Shown here one piece after another: positions 26,457-33,451 of a stretch of DNA of 64,000 nucleotides. Origin of the DNA: Flammeovirgaceae bacterium (GTDB lineage: Bacteria > Bacteroidota > Bacteroidia > Cytophagales > Cyclobacteriaceae); contig JAIYCV010000021.1 of the NCBI GenBank assembly GCA_027487845.1, forward strand, positions 62,001-126,000, written 5' to 3'. The position numbers and the translations under genes were made by a program. Each line of letters opens with the position of its first letter. Positions within the stretch are counted from its first letter, which is position 1. Below the pieces are notes generated by a model. That model made no database searches, was not told where the DNA came from, and saw only the letters and a list, made by a program, of their open reading frames with translations.

Positions 26457-28205
26457 TTAAACGATGGGGTTCAGTGATTGGTATTTTAATCTTTTAATTA
26501 TCGTTTCCAGCGAAAGCTTTTCTTGTTCCCCGGTTTTTACATTCTTAAAAATAAGCAATGAATCGGCTGAATCAATGACAATGGCATTTGGAATTGATTT
26601 TTTTGTAGCGTACTGCAACGGCTTTTCCAACGGCTTTTTCGCTTTGGCCTCATCGGGATATATTTCGGATGCAATGCCGGCCGCTCTCAACCGGTGCAAC
26701 ACGGCCAATCCTTTCAACATATTTTCTTTGTTGGTGTGGCAAACCAGCACGTGCGAGGCAACGAGCGCTTCCGCGGGAAACAGATTTCTGTTTTCCTTGG
26801 TTTGGATTTCCATCATGGCATCGTAAAGCCTGTCTACGCCAAATGAGAATCCCACTCCCGAAAGTTTTTCTTTGTCGTCAAACATAGACGTCAGGTTGTC
26901 ATAGCGGCCGCCACCGCTTACACTTCCTATACCAACATTATTGATCTTCACTTCAAAAATACAGCCCGTATAATAGCTTAAGCCTCGCGCAAGCGAAATA
27001 TCAAAATCAACATGATCTTCATTTGCACCGTAATTGGAAAGTAAATTCAATACATTTTTAAAATCGGAGATTCCTTTCTGGCCAACGGGAATGGTGGAGA
27101 ATTTATCCGTCAAGAAATCAATTTTTTGTTGCGTGCTGCCAGTGAAATTCAATATTTCAAAAACAATATTTAAACTGGTTTGATCGAAGCCGCGCGAAGC
27201 CAGTTCTTCCCTCACTTTCTCTTCACCAATTTTATCGAGCTTATCGATGGCCACAAATAGCGATGACTCTTTTTCGGTGGCATTGGCCAATTCCGCCAAG
27301 CCTGATAAAATACCGCGGTGGTTTATTTTGATGGAATAATCTACGATGCCCAAATTCTTAAAAACATCTTTTATCATCAAAATAATCTCGGCTTCACAAA
27401 TCAATGAATCGGTGCCCACTACATCGGCATCGCATTGATAGAACTCTCGGTAGCGGCCTTTCTGTGGACGATCAGCCCGCCACACAGGTTGTATTTGATA
27501 ACGTTTAAACGGAAATGTGATTTCGCCTTTGTTCATCACCACATAGCGCGCGAAAGGAACAGTGAGATCGTAGCGGAGGCCTTTTTCGGAGATACTCCTT
27601 AATAGTTCCTTGGTATTAAGGATTTTGTAAGTATCTGGCAGATACGTTTTAAAAATGTTGCTGAAGAGATTGTCAGACGTTTGATAGGCAAGAACCCAGA
27701 CATCGAAAACCTCTCCATTTAAGTTGAAGTTTTCCTTTTTACTTAAGTCTTTCAGTAATGCTTCCCTTATCTGTGTCTTGTAAATTAAAAAGAGCTGCTC
27801 TGTTATCTTATCTGTAGCATCATCAAACATAATTACATTTGTTGGAAAGCCACGTTCCACAATTTCGAGCAGTTTTGCTTCATCGCCTCCAGAAAGACTT
27901 AATGTAGCGTGAAAGACGGAATTAAATTTTAACCTCAGTTTCTCCTCAAATCTTTTAGCTTGTTCAATTGACTCTCTTGTAGGTCTCGCAAAATCTCCCG
28001 AATCCAACACCTTAAACAACAACTGATCTCCCTCATCGCCATATTTCCCGGTAAGGGTAGAAAGATTTTCCATGGCTGGGGTTTCCAGCGGTTGGAAGCC
28101 GTATTTTTGAAATACCTTTTTTATAGTATCGAAAATGAATTGGCGTTTGGCCATTTGAGCCGGACCGAAATCGCGCGTGCCTTTGGGTAAACTAGGTTTT
28201 TCCAT
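26457..28205 (-). CDS. hisS: histidyl-tRNA synthetase with a large internal insertion
   Basis: This 582-residue class II synthetase attaches histidine to tRNA-His. Core motifs are intact: PSLPKGTRDFGP at the start, GFQPLETPAMENL (motif 1 region), RYDLTVPFARYV (211-221), RYQIQPVWRADRPQKGRYREFYQCDAD (motif 2, about 235-261), LARGLSYYTG (405-414, histidine-specific) and GVGFSFGVDRL (motif 3, 450-460). The C-terminal anticodon-binding domain is present (VLVCHTNKENM onwards). The usual bacterial length is 420-460. The excess comes from about 125 extra residues (73-197) between LLFKVLDSGDF and KGLRYDLTV; see the separate entry. The frame is unbroken across the insertion. Start ATG at 28205. Confidence 0.95.
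   Translation of the reverse strand: MEKPSLPKGTRDFGPAQMAKRQFIFDTIKKVFQKYGFQPLETPAMENLSTLTGKYGDEGDQLLFKVLDSGDFARPTRESIEQAKRFEEKLRLKFNSVFHATLSLSGGDEAKLLEIVERGFPTNVIMFDDATDKITEQLFLIYKTQIREALLKDLSKKENFNLNGEVFDVWVLAYQTSDNLFSNIFKTYLPDTYKILNTKELLRSISEKGLRYDLTVPFARYVVMNKGEITFPFKRYQIQPVWRADRPQKGRYREFYQCDADVVGTDSLICEAEIILMIKDVFKNLGIVDYSIKINHRGILSGLAELANATEKESSLFVAIDKLDKIGEEKVREELASRGFDQTSLNIVFEILNFTGSTQQKIDFLTDKFSTIPVGQKGISDFKNVLNLLSNYGANEDHVDFDISLARGLSYYTGCIFEVKINNVGIGSVSGGGRYDNLTSMFDDKEKLSGVGFSFGVDRLYDAMMEIQTKENRNLFPAEALVASHVLVCHTNKENMLKGLAVLHRLRAAGIASEIYPDEAKAKKPLEKPLQYATKKSIPNAIVIDSADSLLIFKNVKTGEQEKLSLETIIKRLKYQSLNPIV
27615..27989 (-). other. insertion domain inside hisS (residues about 73-197)
   Basis: This stretch interrupts the beta-hairpin region where other HisRS proteins pass in a few to about 30 residues from the SGD turn to the RYDLTVP strand. 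The encoded segment looks folded: predicted helices at EQAKRFEEKLRLKF, DEAKLLEIVERGF and TEQLFLIYKTQIREALLKDL, plus beta-like FDVWVLAYQ. I recognise no domain and see no intein or nuclease motifs. A hand count gives about 36% G+C over 27601-28020, against about 45% in the flanking 420 bases of hisS, so it may have a different origin from the enzyme core. Confidence 0.7.
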
Positions 28206-28287
28206 AACTTAACCGCCAAAACTAATCAGGATTTACGAAGAAATTGAACCGTTGGCGGCTTTCTCCTGAAAATTTCCTGTCAATTCA

Positions 28288-28317
28288 TTGCAATACAACT
28301 TTCAAAGGTTATTTTTG
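28288..28317 (+). promoter_or_regulatory. Bacteroidota-type promoter of the 53-residue basic protein
   Basis: TTG (28288-28290) and TATTTTTG (28310-28317) are separated by exactly 19 bases, matching the TTTG-N19-TAnnTTTG consensus of the Bacteroidota primary sigma factor. Transcription would start near 28322-28325. That leaves a short A-rich leader of about 20 bases before the ATG at 28342. Confidence 0.75.
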
Positions 28318-28341
28318 CGCCTCTTAAAAATCAAAAAAGTC

Positions 28342-28503
28342 ATGGCAGTAACCAGGTTCAAAAGAAAAGCGCGTAAAGATAAGTCAAAGTCTGCCCGCAG
28401 AAGAACAGCTTTGAAAGTAGAAAACTTCAAGCCTGTTGCTAAATCCGTAGATATCGAGAAAATCAAAGAAGAATTCAAAGCTAAGTTAGCTGCGAAGAAA
28501 TAA
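28342..28503 (+). CDS. very basic 53-residue protein, Bacteroidota-specific, possibly ribosomal
   Basis: The protein starts at the ATG at 28342 (MAVTRFKRKARKDKSKSARR). The first 25 residues are extremely rich in Lys and Arg, followed by VENFKPVAKSVDIEKIKEEF and a KLAAKK tail. I recognise it only as a small conserved Bacteroidota protein. Its composition resembles ribosomal proteins such as L34 or bS22-type peptides. A Bacteroidota-specific ribosomal protein (named bL38 in the Flavobacterium johnsoniae ribosome) is one identity to test, but I cannot confirm it. The gene has its own consensus promoter, a short A-rich leader and a strong terminator, as expected for an abundant product. An in-frame TTG at 28288 overlaps the promoter and is not used. 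Confidence 0.8.
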   Translation: MAVTRFKRKARKDKSKSARRRTALKVENFKPVAKSVDIEKIKEEFKAKLAAKK

Positions 28504-28527
28504 TATTCGATTAGTCGATTTGTAATG

Positions 28528-28560
28528 AGCCAATGGATAAACTCCGTTGGCTTTTTGTTT
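28528..28560 (+). terminator. Rho-independent terminator after the basic-protein gene
   Basis: The arms AGCCAATGGA (28528-28537) and TCCGTTGGCT (28543-28552) form a ten-pair stem with one T-G pair and a five-base loop, followed by TTTTTGTTTTT. It lies 25 bases after the stop. Confidence 0.9.
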
Positions 28561-28626
28561 TTAAATCCAACGCGGTTTTAAAAACCTCGTTCGATTATTT
28601 TGAAAAACCTCGGAGGGATGCCAATT

Positions 28627-29130
28627 TTATATTACCCCTCTTTTTCCAAGCTCAATTACTTCCATCGAAATAATTTTGGCCTCTCTGATTTCAAAGCGAA
28701 GCAATGTTTTTATGATATGAAAGCCATGATTGCCGGCCGCTCCGGGATTTAAATACAACATATTGTTATACGCTGGATCCTTTTTTACCCTGCAAATGTG
28801 CGAGTGCCCGCAGATAAAAATATCGGGAATCGCTGTTTTTAACTCTTTTTTAATTCTGGGATTGTAATTAGGCGGTGCGCCACCGATGTGTGTCATCCAA
28901 ATGGTGAGGCCTTCGCAGGTGAAATGCAAATCTTCGGGAAAGCGAGTTTGAAGATTTTTATCATCGATGTTTCCAAAGACAGCTTTTAGGGGTTTGAATT
29001 TTTCTAATTCATCGGCAAGTGCCATGGTGCCTATATCTCCAGCGTGCCAAATCTCATCACACGCGTTGAAATGCGTAAACACTTTGGAATCTAGAAAACT
29101 GTGTGTATCAGAGAGGAGGCCGATTTTCAT
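28627..29130 (-). CDS. YfcE/MJ0936-type metallophosphoesterase
   Basis: This 167-residue protein starts at the ATG at 29130; TTG at 29136 is not needed. It is a minimal calcineurin-like phosphoesterase with every metal and catalytic residue: Asp8 and His10 (SDTH), Asp32 (GDIG), Asn54 (GNID), His81 (THIGG), and His109 and His111 (GHSH). Relatives are Mn/Ni-dependent phosphodiesterases that act on cyclic or linear phosphodiesters in vitro; the physiological substrate is not known. It appears to be a single leftward gene. Confidence 0.92.
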   Translation of the reverse strand: MKIGLLSDTHSFLDSKVFTHFNACDEIWHAGDIGTMALADELEKFKPLKAVFGNIDDKNLQTRFPEDLHFTCEGLTIWMTHIGGAPPNYNPRIKKELKTAIPDIFICGHSHICRVKKDPAYNNMLYLNPGAAGNHGFHIIKTLLRFEIREAKIISMEVIELGKRGVI

Positions 29131-29163
29131 TATCAAGTACCGAGTATAGAGATTTGAGTATTG

Positions 29164-29324
29164 AGACGCAAGTATCTAGACTTAGTTATCAAAACACAAG
29201 TAGCAAGGTAAAATAATGAGGAGTTGTAAAACGATTGATGGCTTAAGTAGGTTTTTAAACTGCCAGTCATTTGGTTTGCTCTTCAATTCAAAATCTTGCT
29301 ACTTACATCTTACTACTTACGTCT
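29164..29324. repeat. long imperfect inverted repeat before the OsmC gene
   Basis: Two colinear inverted matches flank an 80-odd-base loop. AGACGCAAGTA (29164-29174) pairs with TACTTACGTCT (29314-29324), 10 of 11. AAGTAGCAAG (29198-29207) pairs perfectly with CTTGCTACTT (29295-29304). The arms are made of short repeating words (AAGTA, TACTTAC) and end 5 bases before the OsmC ATG. Confidence 0.6.
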
Positions 29325-29329
29325 GAATT

Positions 29330-29797
29330 ATGAAAGAACATCGCTATAAAGTTAAAATGGAGTGGAAAGGAAATAGGGGCGAAGGCACAAAAACCTATTC
29401 ATCCTATTCGCGCAACCATGAAATCACTATTCCCGGAAAGGAAATTATTTTGGGCTCGTCCGATCCTTCTTTTCGGGGAGATCCATCGCGGCACAATCCC
29501 GAAGAATTGTTGGTGAGTGCCATTTCATCGTGCCACATGCTTTGGTATTTGCACCTGTGTGCAGTAAACGGAATCGTGGTTACCAGCTATGAGGATCACC
29601 CGGAAGGAATCATGATGGAGGAAAAAAATGGGTCTGGCCAATTTAAAGAAGTTTTTATTCGACCTAAAATTGAAATCAGTTCAGGAGATATTTCTGTTGC
29701 CCGCGGTTTACACATCCAAGCCCACGAGTTTTGTTTTATTGCGCGGTCAGTGAACTTCCCGGTTATTTGCGAGCCCGAGATTAAGTTGGCGTATTAA
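29330..29797 (+). CDS. OsmC-family peroxiredoxin-like protein
   Basis: This 155-residue OsmC/Ohr-fold protein reduces organic hydroperoxides with a pair of cysteines. Cys68 in SAISSCHMLWYL and Cys135 in HEFCFIARS are placed as in the family (one per conserved helix). RHNPEELL (Glu59) and the N-terminal HEITIPG strand also fit. It most resembles the OsmC-like (YhfA/general) subgroup rather than Ohr. It is probably cytoplasmic and monocistronic; the upstream region is occupied by an inverted repeat rather than an obvious promoter. Confidence 0.9.
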   Translation: MKEHRYKVKMEWKGNRGEGTKTYSSYSRNHEITIPGKEIILGSSDPSFRGDPSRHNPEELLVSAISSCHMLWYLHLCAVNGIVVTSYEDHPEGIMMEEKNGSGQFKEVFIRPKIEISSGDISVARGLHIQAHEFCFIARSVNFPVICEPEIKLAY

Positions 29798-29864
29798 TTT
29801 TTTTGCTGAATGGAATTTTTCTTGACGATTCATTGTAGTTGAATCTTCAAACCCCAATAAATTT

Positions 29865-30758
29865 ATGAAAACATATGTAATTCTAGGAGCTACCGGTAAC
29901 ACAGGTAAGCTCATCACTCTTGGCCTTCTTGAAAAAGGAAATGCCGTTCGAATTGTAAGTCGCGATGCAAGTAAAGCAACCGATTTGATTGCGAAAGGTG
30001 CCCAGCATTTTGCTGGCAATGCAGATGACGCATCGCTGCTTGAAAAGGTTTTTGCGGGCGCAGATGCCGCCTATGTGCTTGTTGCTGGCGACACCAAAGC
30101 AGCCGATGTGCAAGCCGGACAAATTGCTATCGTACATGCAATTGCCGAAGGTTTGGCAGGCTCTAGCGTTACCCACGTAGTTACCCTGAGTAGCGTAGGT
30201 GCTCACTTAAAGGCGGGTGCTGGTATTGTACAAGGCCTACAGATTATGGAGGAAACGCTCAATGCACTAGATGGTATTAATGTGCTGCATTTAAGGGCAG
30301 CTTATTTTATGGAGAACACCTTGGGCATGCCTGCTATGGCCAAGAACATGGGCATAATTGGTGGCGCACAACTTGCGGATTTGAAATTCTCTTTAGTAGC
30401 AACGAAAGATATAGCAGCAGCTGCGTTGGCACATTTGGTCGCTCTCGATTTCAACGGTAAATCGCATACCTACTTATTGGGCGATCGGGATTACACGTTT
30501 AACGAAATTGCTTCAATTTATGGTAAAGCCATTGGCAAACCCGATTTAAAATATGTGCAATTTCCGTATGCTGATGCAAAAGGTGCCATGCTGGGTATGG
30601 GCTTTGGTGAAAGCTACACCGATAAATTGTTGGAATTGGTGAAGGGAATGAATGAGGGTGACTTATTGGGAGATGCAGGACGGAAGCCAGAATATACCAC
30701 TCCCACTTCAATTGAAGAGTTTTCTCATATTTTTAAGGCAATTTATAGCCAGCTTTAA
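29865..30758 (+). CDS. NmrA-family NAD(P)-binding protein
   Basis: This 297-residue atypical short-chain dehydrogenase has a Rossmann fold: YVILGATGNTGKLIT is the dinucleotide-binding loop, NAVRIVSRDASKA discriminates the cofactor, and HVVTLSSVGAHL replaces the usual YxxxK active site. NmrA and QOR2-like proteins bind NADP and act as redox sensors or quinone/isoflavone reductases. LRAAYFMEN is the familiar substrate-region motif. The catalytic Tyr-Lys pair is not evident, so a sensor role is possible. A hand count over 30001-30180 gives about 54% G+C, clearly above the neighbouring genes. Confidence 0.88.
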   Translation: MKTYVILGATGNTGKLITLGLLEKGNAVRIVSRDASKATDLIAKGAQHFAGNADDASLLEKVFAGADAAYVLVAGDTKAADVQAGQIAIVHAIAEGLAGSSVTHVVTLSSVGAHLKAGAGIVQGLQIMEETLNALDGINVLHLRAAYFMENTLGMPAMAKNMGIIGGAQLADLKFSLVATKDIAAAALAHLVALDFNGKSHTYLLGDRDYTFNEIASIYGKAIGKPDLKYVQFPYADAKGAMLGMGFGESYTDKLLELVKGMNEGDLLGDAGRKPEYTTPTSIEEFSHIFKAIYSQL

Positions 30759-30765
30759 GGTGTTT

Positions 30766-30846
30766 AGCCGTGAGTTTTGAGTTACGAGCTATGCGCTGAT
30801 TTGACAAATCCCTCGGCTCATAGCTCTTAACTAACAGCTCAAAGCC
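30766..30846. repeat. 34-bp imperfect inverted repeat after the NmrA-like gene
   Basis: The arms at 30766-30799 and 30813-30846 match at 25 of 34 positions when one is inverted, with a 13-base loop. The best core is GAGCTATG next to GAGTTA-like words. It starts 8 bases after the stop codon and lacks a T-run, so it is not a plain terminator. Confidence 0.7.
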
Positions 30847-30946
30847 GAAACCTTTTGCGTTAAATCAAATAAACTACCCATAACTACGTCTACTGAATAA
30901 GTCAATTTATATTCGGATTTTTGCCCCCTAATTCTTTTTCATTTTC

Positions 30947-32677
30947 ATGAGTAAGCCTAAACCTAAAGTTACCATCGGTCATGTTTTTAAAACCATCATT
31001 TGGCCACGGAGAAAACTTCTCTTTGTCGGACTACTACTTATCATCATAAGCCGGGCGGCAGGGCTCGTGCCACCTTGGGCAACCAAACCCTTCATAGACG
31101 AAATTTTGGTGAAAAGAGATTTGTCCCAGCTTCCTCAATTGTTGATTTGGGTAACCGTTGCCATTTTTGTTCAGGCTTTGACTTCCTTTTTACTTACTAA
31201 AATATTGAGTGTAGAGGCACAGCACCTTATTTCCGTATTAAGATCAAAAGTGCAACAGCATTTGCTGCGATTACCGACTCGCTTTTTCGATAATCAAAAA
31301 TCTGGCGCGCTGGTTTCAAGGGTAATGAATGATGTGGAGGGCGTAAGAAACTTAGTAGGAACCGGGCTTGTACAATTGGTGGGTGGAGTATTGACGGCTA
31401 TTATTTCGGTGGGCTTCCTCATAAGTATCAATCCATTGATGACCTTATTCATTATTTTACCGATGTCGATATTTGGAGTTATTACCATGAAGGCATTTTC
31501 AATCATACGACCGGTATTTCGTGAACGCGGAAAAATAACAGCGGAAGTTACTGGGCGATTGACAGAAACATTGAATGGTGTTCGCGTGATCAAAGGATTT
31601 AATGCTGAATCACAAGAGATAAAAGTATTTGAAAGAGGCGTAGAACAACTTTTCTTAAATGTAAAAAAGAGCTTAACGTCTACCAGTTTTGTAACCAGTT
31701 CAGGAACATTCTTAGTAGGACTGGCAAGCGTTGGCATTATGGGGCTGAGCGGCTATTTTAATTTATCAGCCGGAGACTTTCTTCAGTTCACCATGTTCAT
31801 GGTATTTATGATTGCGCCCATTGTTCAGATGAGTAACATCGGTAGTCAATTAACAGAGGCTTTTGCCGGACTGGATAGAACTGAAGAGCTTATGAACATG
31901 ACCATTGAAGACGATGGTTCTGTGCGCACTGAAAAGATTTCAATTATAAAAGGTGACATTGAATTCAACAATGTATCGTTTGCCTACGAAGAAGGAAAAG
32001 AGGTGTTAAAAAATATAAATTTTAAAGCACCTGCCGGATCTGTGACTGCTTTGGTGGGAACTTCGGGTTCTGGTAAGTCTACCATTGCCGGGTTAGCGGC
32101 TTCGTTTTTAAATGTTGAGAGTGGTAAAATCACCATTGATGGGATTGATCTTTCGAAGATTAGTTTGAGTACTTATAGAAGTCAACTTGGTGTGGTGCTT
32201 CAAGATGATTTTTTGTTTGAAGGTACTATTCGTGAAAATATTTTATTTCCACGGCCGAATTCTTCCGCGGATGAATTGCAGAGTGCCGTTCGTGCTGCTC
32301 ACGTAGACGAGTTTACCGATCGATTTGAACTTGGTTTAGATACGTTGATCGGAGAGCGAGGTGTCAAGCTTTCCGGCGGTCAACGGCAGCGGATTGCCAT
32401 TGCAAGAGCGATTTTGGCCAATCCGCGAATTCTTATTTTAGACGAGGCCACGTCTAATTTGGACACTGAAAGCGAAGCCTTCATCCAAGAGAGCTTGAGG
32501 AAATTATTACAGGGAAGAACAACATTTGTAATTGCGCATAGATTAAGCACTATCCGTCAGGCGGATCAAATTCTTGTGGTTGAACAGGGCGAAATAGTTG
32601 AACGCGGCAAACATGATGAATTGATCGAAAAGAAAGGCCGTTATTTCGAATTGTACACCTACCAGGCAAGGATTTAA
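30947..32677 (+). CDS. MsbA-like ABC transporter, fused permease and ATPase
   Basis: This 576-residue half-transporter would function as a homodimer. An ABC type I exporter membrane domain (about 20-310, six helices) leads to the nucleotide-binding domain. There, GTSGSGKST is Walker A, VVLQDDFLFEGTIRENILF contains the Q-loop, LSGGQRQRIAIARAIL is the signature, ILILDEATSNLD is Walker B, and IAHRLST carries the switch His. Such exporters in Bacteroidota move lipids (LPS core-lipid A) or drugs; the sequence does not decide. It stands alone upstream of the toxin-antitoxin pair. Confidence 0.9.
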   Translation: MSKPKPKVTIGHVFKTIIWPRRKLLFVGLLLIIISRAAGLVPPWATKPFIDEILVKRDLSQLPQLLIWVTVAIFVQALTSFLLTKILSVEAQHLISVLRSKVQQHLLRLPTRFFDNQKSGALVSRVMNDVEGVRNLVGTGLVQLVGGVLTAIISVGFLISINPLMTLFIILPMSIFGVITMKAFSIIRPVFRERGKITAEVTGRLTETLNGVRVIKGFNAESQEIKVFERGVEQLFLNVKKSLTSTSFVTSSGTFLVGLASVGIMGLSGYFNLSAGDFLQFTMFMVFMIAPIVQMSNIGSQLTEAFAGLDRTEELMNMTIEDDGSVRTEKISIIKGDIEFNNVSFAYEEGKEVLKNINFKAPAGSVTALVGTSGSGKSTIAGLAASFLNVESGKITIDGIDLSKISLSTYRSQLGVVLQDDFLFEGTIRENILFPRPNSSADELQSAVRAAHVDEFTDRFELGLDTLIGERGVKLSGGQRQRIAIARAILANPRILILDEATSNLDTESEAFIQESLRKLLQGRTTFVIAHRLSTIRQADQILVVEQGEIVERGKHDELIEKKGRYFELYTYQARI

Positions 32678-32695
32678 AAAAAGGAATTGAAAAAC

Positions 32696-32737
32696 TTGTT
32701 TTTATACGTATGATATTTTTAATTTTGTCGTATAAAA
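32696..32737 (+). promoter_or_regulatory. promoter with flanking inverted-repeat operator of the toxin-antitoxin module
   Basis: A -7 element TAATTTTG (32720-32727) has a TTG 21 bases upstream (32696-32698). A perfect 9-bp inverted repeat, TTTTATACG (32700-32708) and CGTATAAAA (32729-32737), brackets the -7 box with a 20-base spacer. The half-sites lie about two helical turns apart centre to centre (about 29 bp), a geometry suited to a dimeric or tetrameric antitoxin repressor. The antitoxin ATG follows 10 bases later. Confidence 0.65.
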
Positions 32738-32747
32738 TAAGTGGGTT

Positions 32748-33005
32748 ATGGATGCTAAAATTACATTAAGCTTTGATCAATCAGTAATTGATAAAGCAAA
32801 ACAATTTGCAGATACCAACAATATCAGCCTTTCTAGGCTCACTGAATTTCTCTACACCAAAATTACAAGCGGTCACTACAAAAATTTGGAAGAGCTTCCA
32901 ATTAGTGATTGGGTCAGTATTGTTTCAGAAGGCAATGTAGAATATCAAACCAAAGCCAAATCCAGAAAGAATCTAAAACAAGAGTTCTATAAATCCCGAA
33001 AATGA
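32748..33005 (+). CDS. antitoxin of a PIN-domain toxin-antitoxin pair (DUF6364-like)
   Basis: This 85-residue protein begins MDAKITLSFDQSVIDKAKQFADTNNISLSRLTE, a ribbon-helix-helix-type DNA-binding start (beta strand with T-L-S-F, then two helices). It continues with a flexible basic tail likely to occupy the toxin active site. DUF6364 antitoxins have this form. The stop overlaps the toxin ATG by 4 bases (ATGA). Together with the operator-like inverted repeat in front, this indicates an autoregulated type II module. Confidence 0.85.
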   Translation: MDAKITLSFDQSVIDKAKQFADTNNISLSRLTEFLYTKITSGHYKNLEELPISDWVSIVSEGNVEYQTKAKSRKNLKQEFYKSRK

Positions 33006-33433
33006 AAATTTTTCTGGACGCCAATATCCTTGTTTCAGTGTTGAATAAAGAGTATCCGCTATTTACTTATTCCTCTCGAATTCTAAGTTTGGCTGATGAT
33101 AAACGATTTCAAGTTTTCACTTCTCCCGTTTGTTTAGCCATTGCATTTTATTTCGCAGAAAAGAAGAGTGGCTCTGCGCTCGCGAAAAAGAAGATTGAAC
33201 TGTTAATTGATAAAATGTCCGTTGCGGTAGCAGATAAGGAAGTTGTTTCGAACGCGATTCAAGATAAGCGAGTAGAAGACTTTGAAGACGGGATCGAATA
33301 CTATTCGGCTGTTAAAGCCAACTGCACTTGCCTAATCACTGAGGATATTGAGGACTTCCATTTCGCGAAAGCGGAAGTCCTCAATTCAAAGTCATTTCTT
33401 GAAAAATACGTGTTGCCTAAACTAAGAAAATAG
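33002..33433 (+). CDS. PIN-domain ribonuclease toxin (VapC-like, PIN_3 type)
   Basis: This 143-residue PIN-domain protein is the likely toxin, an RNase that cleaves RNA with acidic residues and Mg. Seen: IFLDANILVSVL (Asp6), a central helix in which the usual second acidic position is not clear (FAEKK, Glu53, is the nearest), VEDFEDGIEYYSA (Asp96) and LITEDIEDF (Asp115 and Asp118). The pattern fits the PIN_3 subgroup. It overlaps the antitoxin gene. A 13-bp perfect inverted repeat lies inside its last third, and the gene ends 18 bases before the convergent helicase stop. Confidence 0.88.
   Translation: MKIFLDANILVSVLNKEYPLFTYSSRILSLADDKRFQVFTSPVCLAIAFYFAEKKSGSALAKKKIELLIDKMSVAVADKEVVSNAIQDKRVEDFEDGIEYYSAVKANCTCLITEDIEDFHFAKAEVLNSKSFLEKYVLPKLRK
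33347..33385. repeat. 13-bp perfect inverted repeat inside the PIN toxin gene
   Basis: ATTGAGGACTTCC (33347-33359) and GGAAGTCCTCAAT (33373-33385) are exact inverse complements with a 13-base loop. The loop itself contains the palindrome TTTCGCGAAA (33361-33370). In mRNA this would fold into a strong hairpin about 50 bases before the stop codon. No T-run follows, so termination is unlikely. Confidence 0.85.
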
Positions 33434-33451
33434 ACCTACCTCTTCGATATT

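Noticed and set aside
27615..27989. Intein or frameshifted pseudogene in hisS
   Set aside because: No intein splicing motifs (N-terminal Cys/Ser block, C-terminal HN) and no stop or frame change; the segment is an in-frame insertion.
33347..33385. Transcription terminator inside the PIN gene
   Set aside because: No T-run follows the hairpin on either strand and the coding frame continues about 50 bases.
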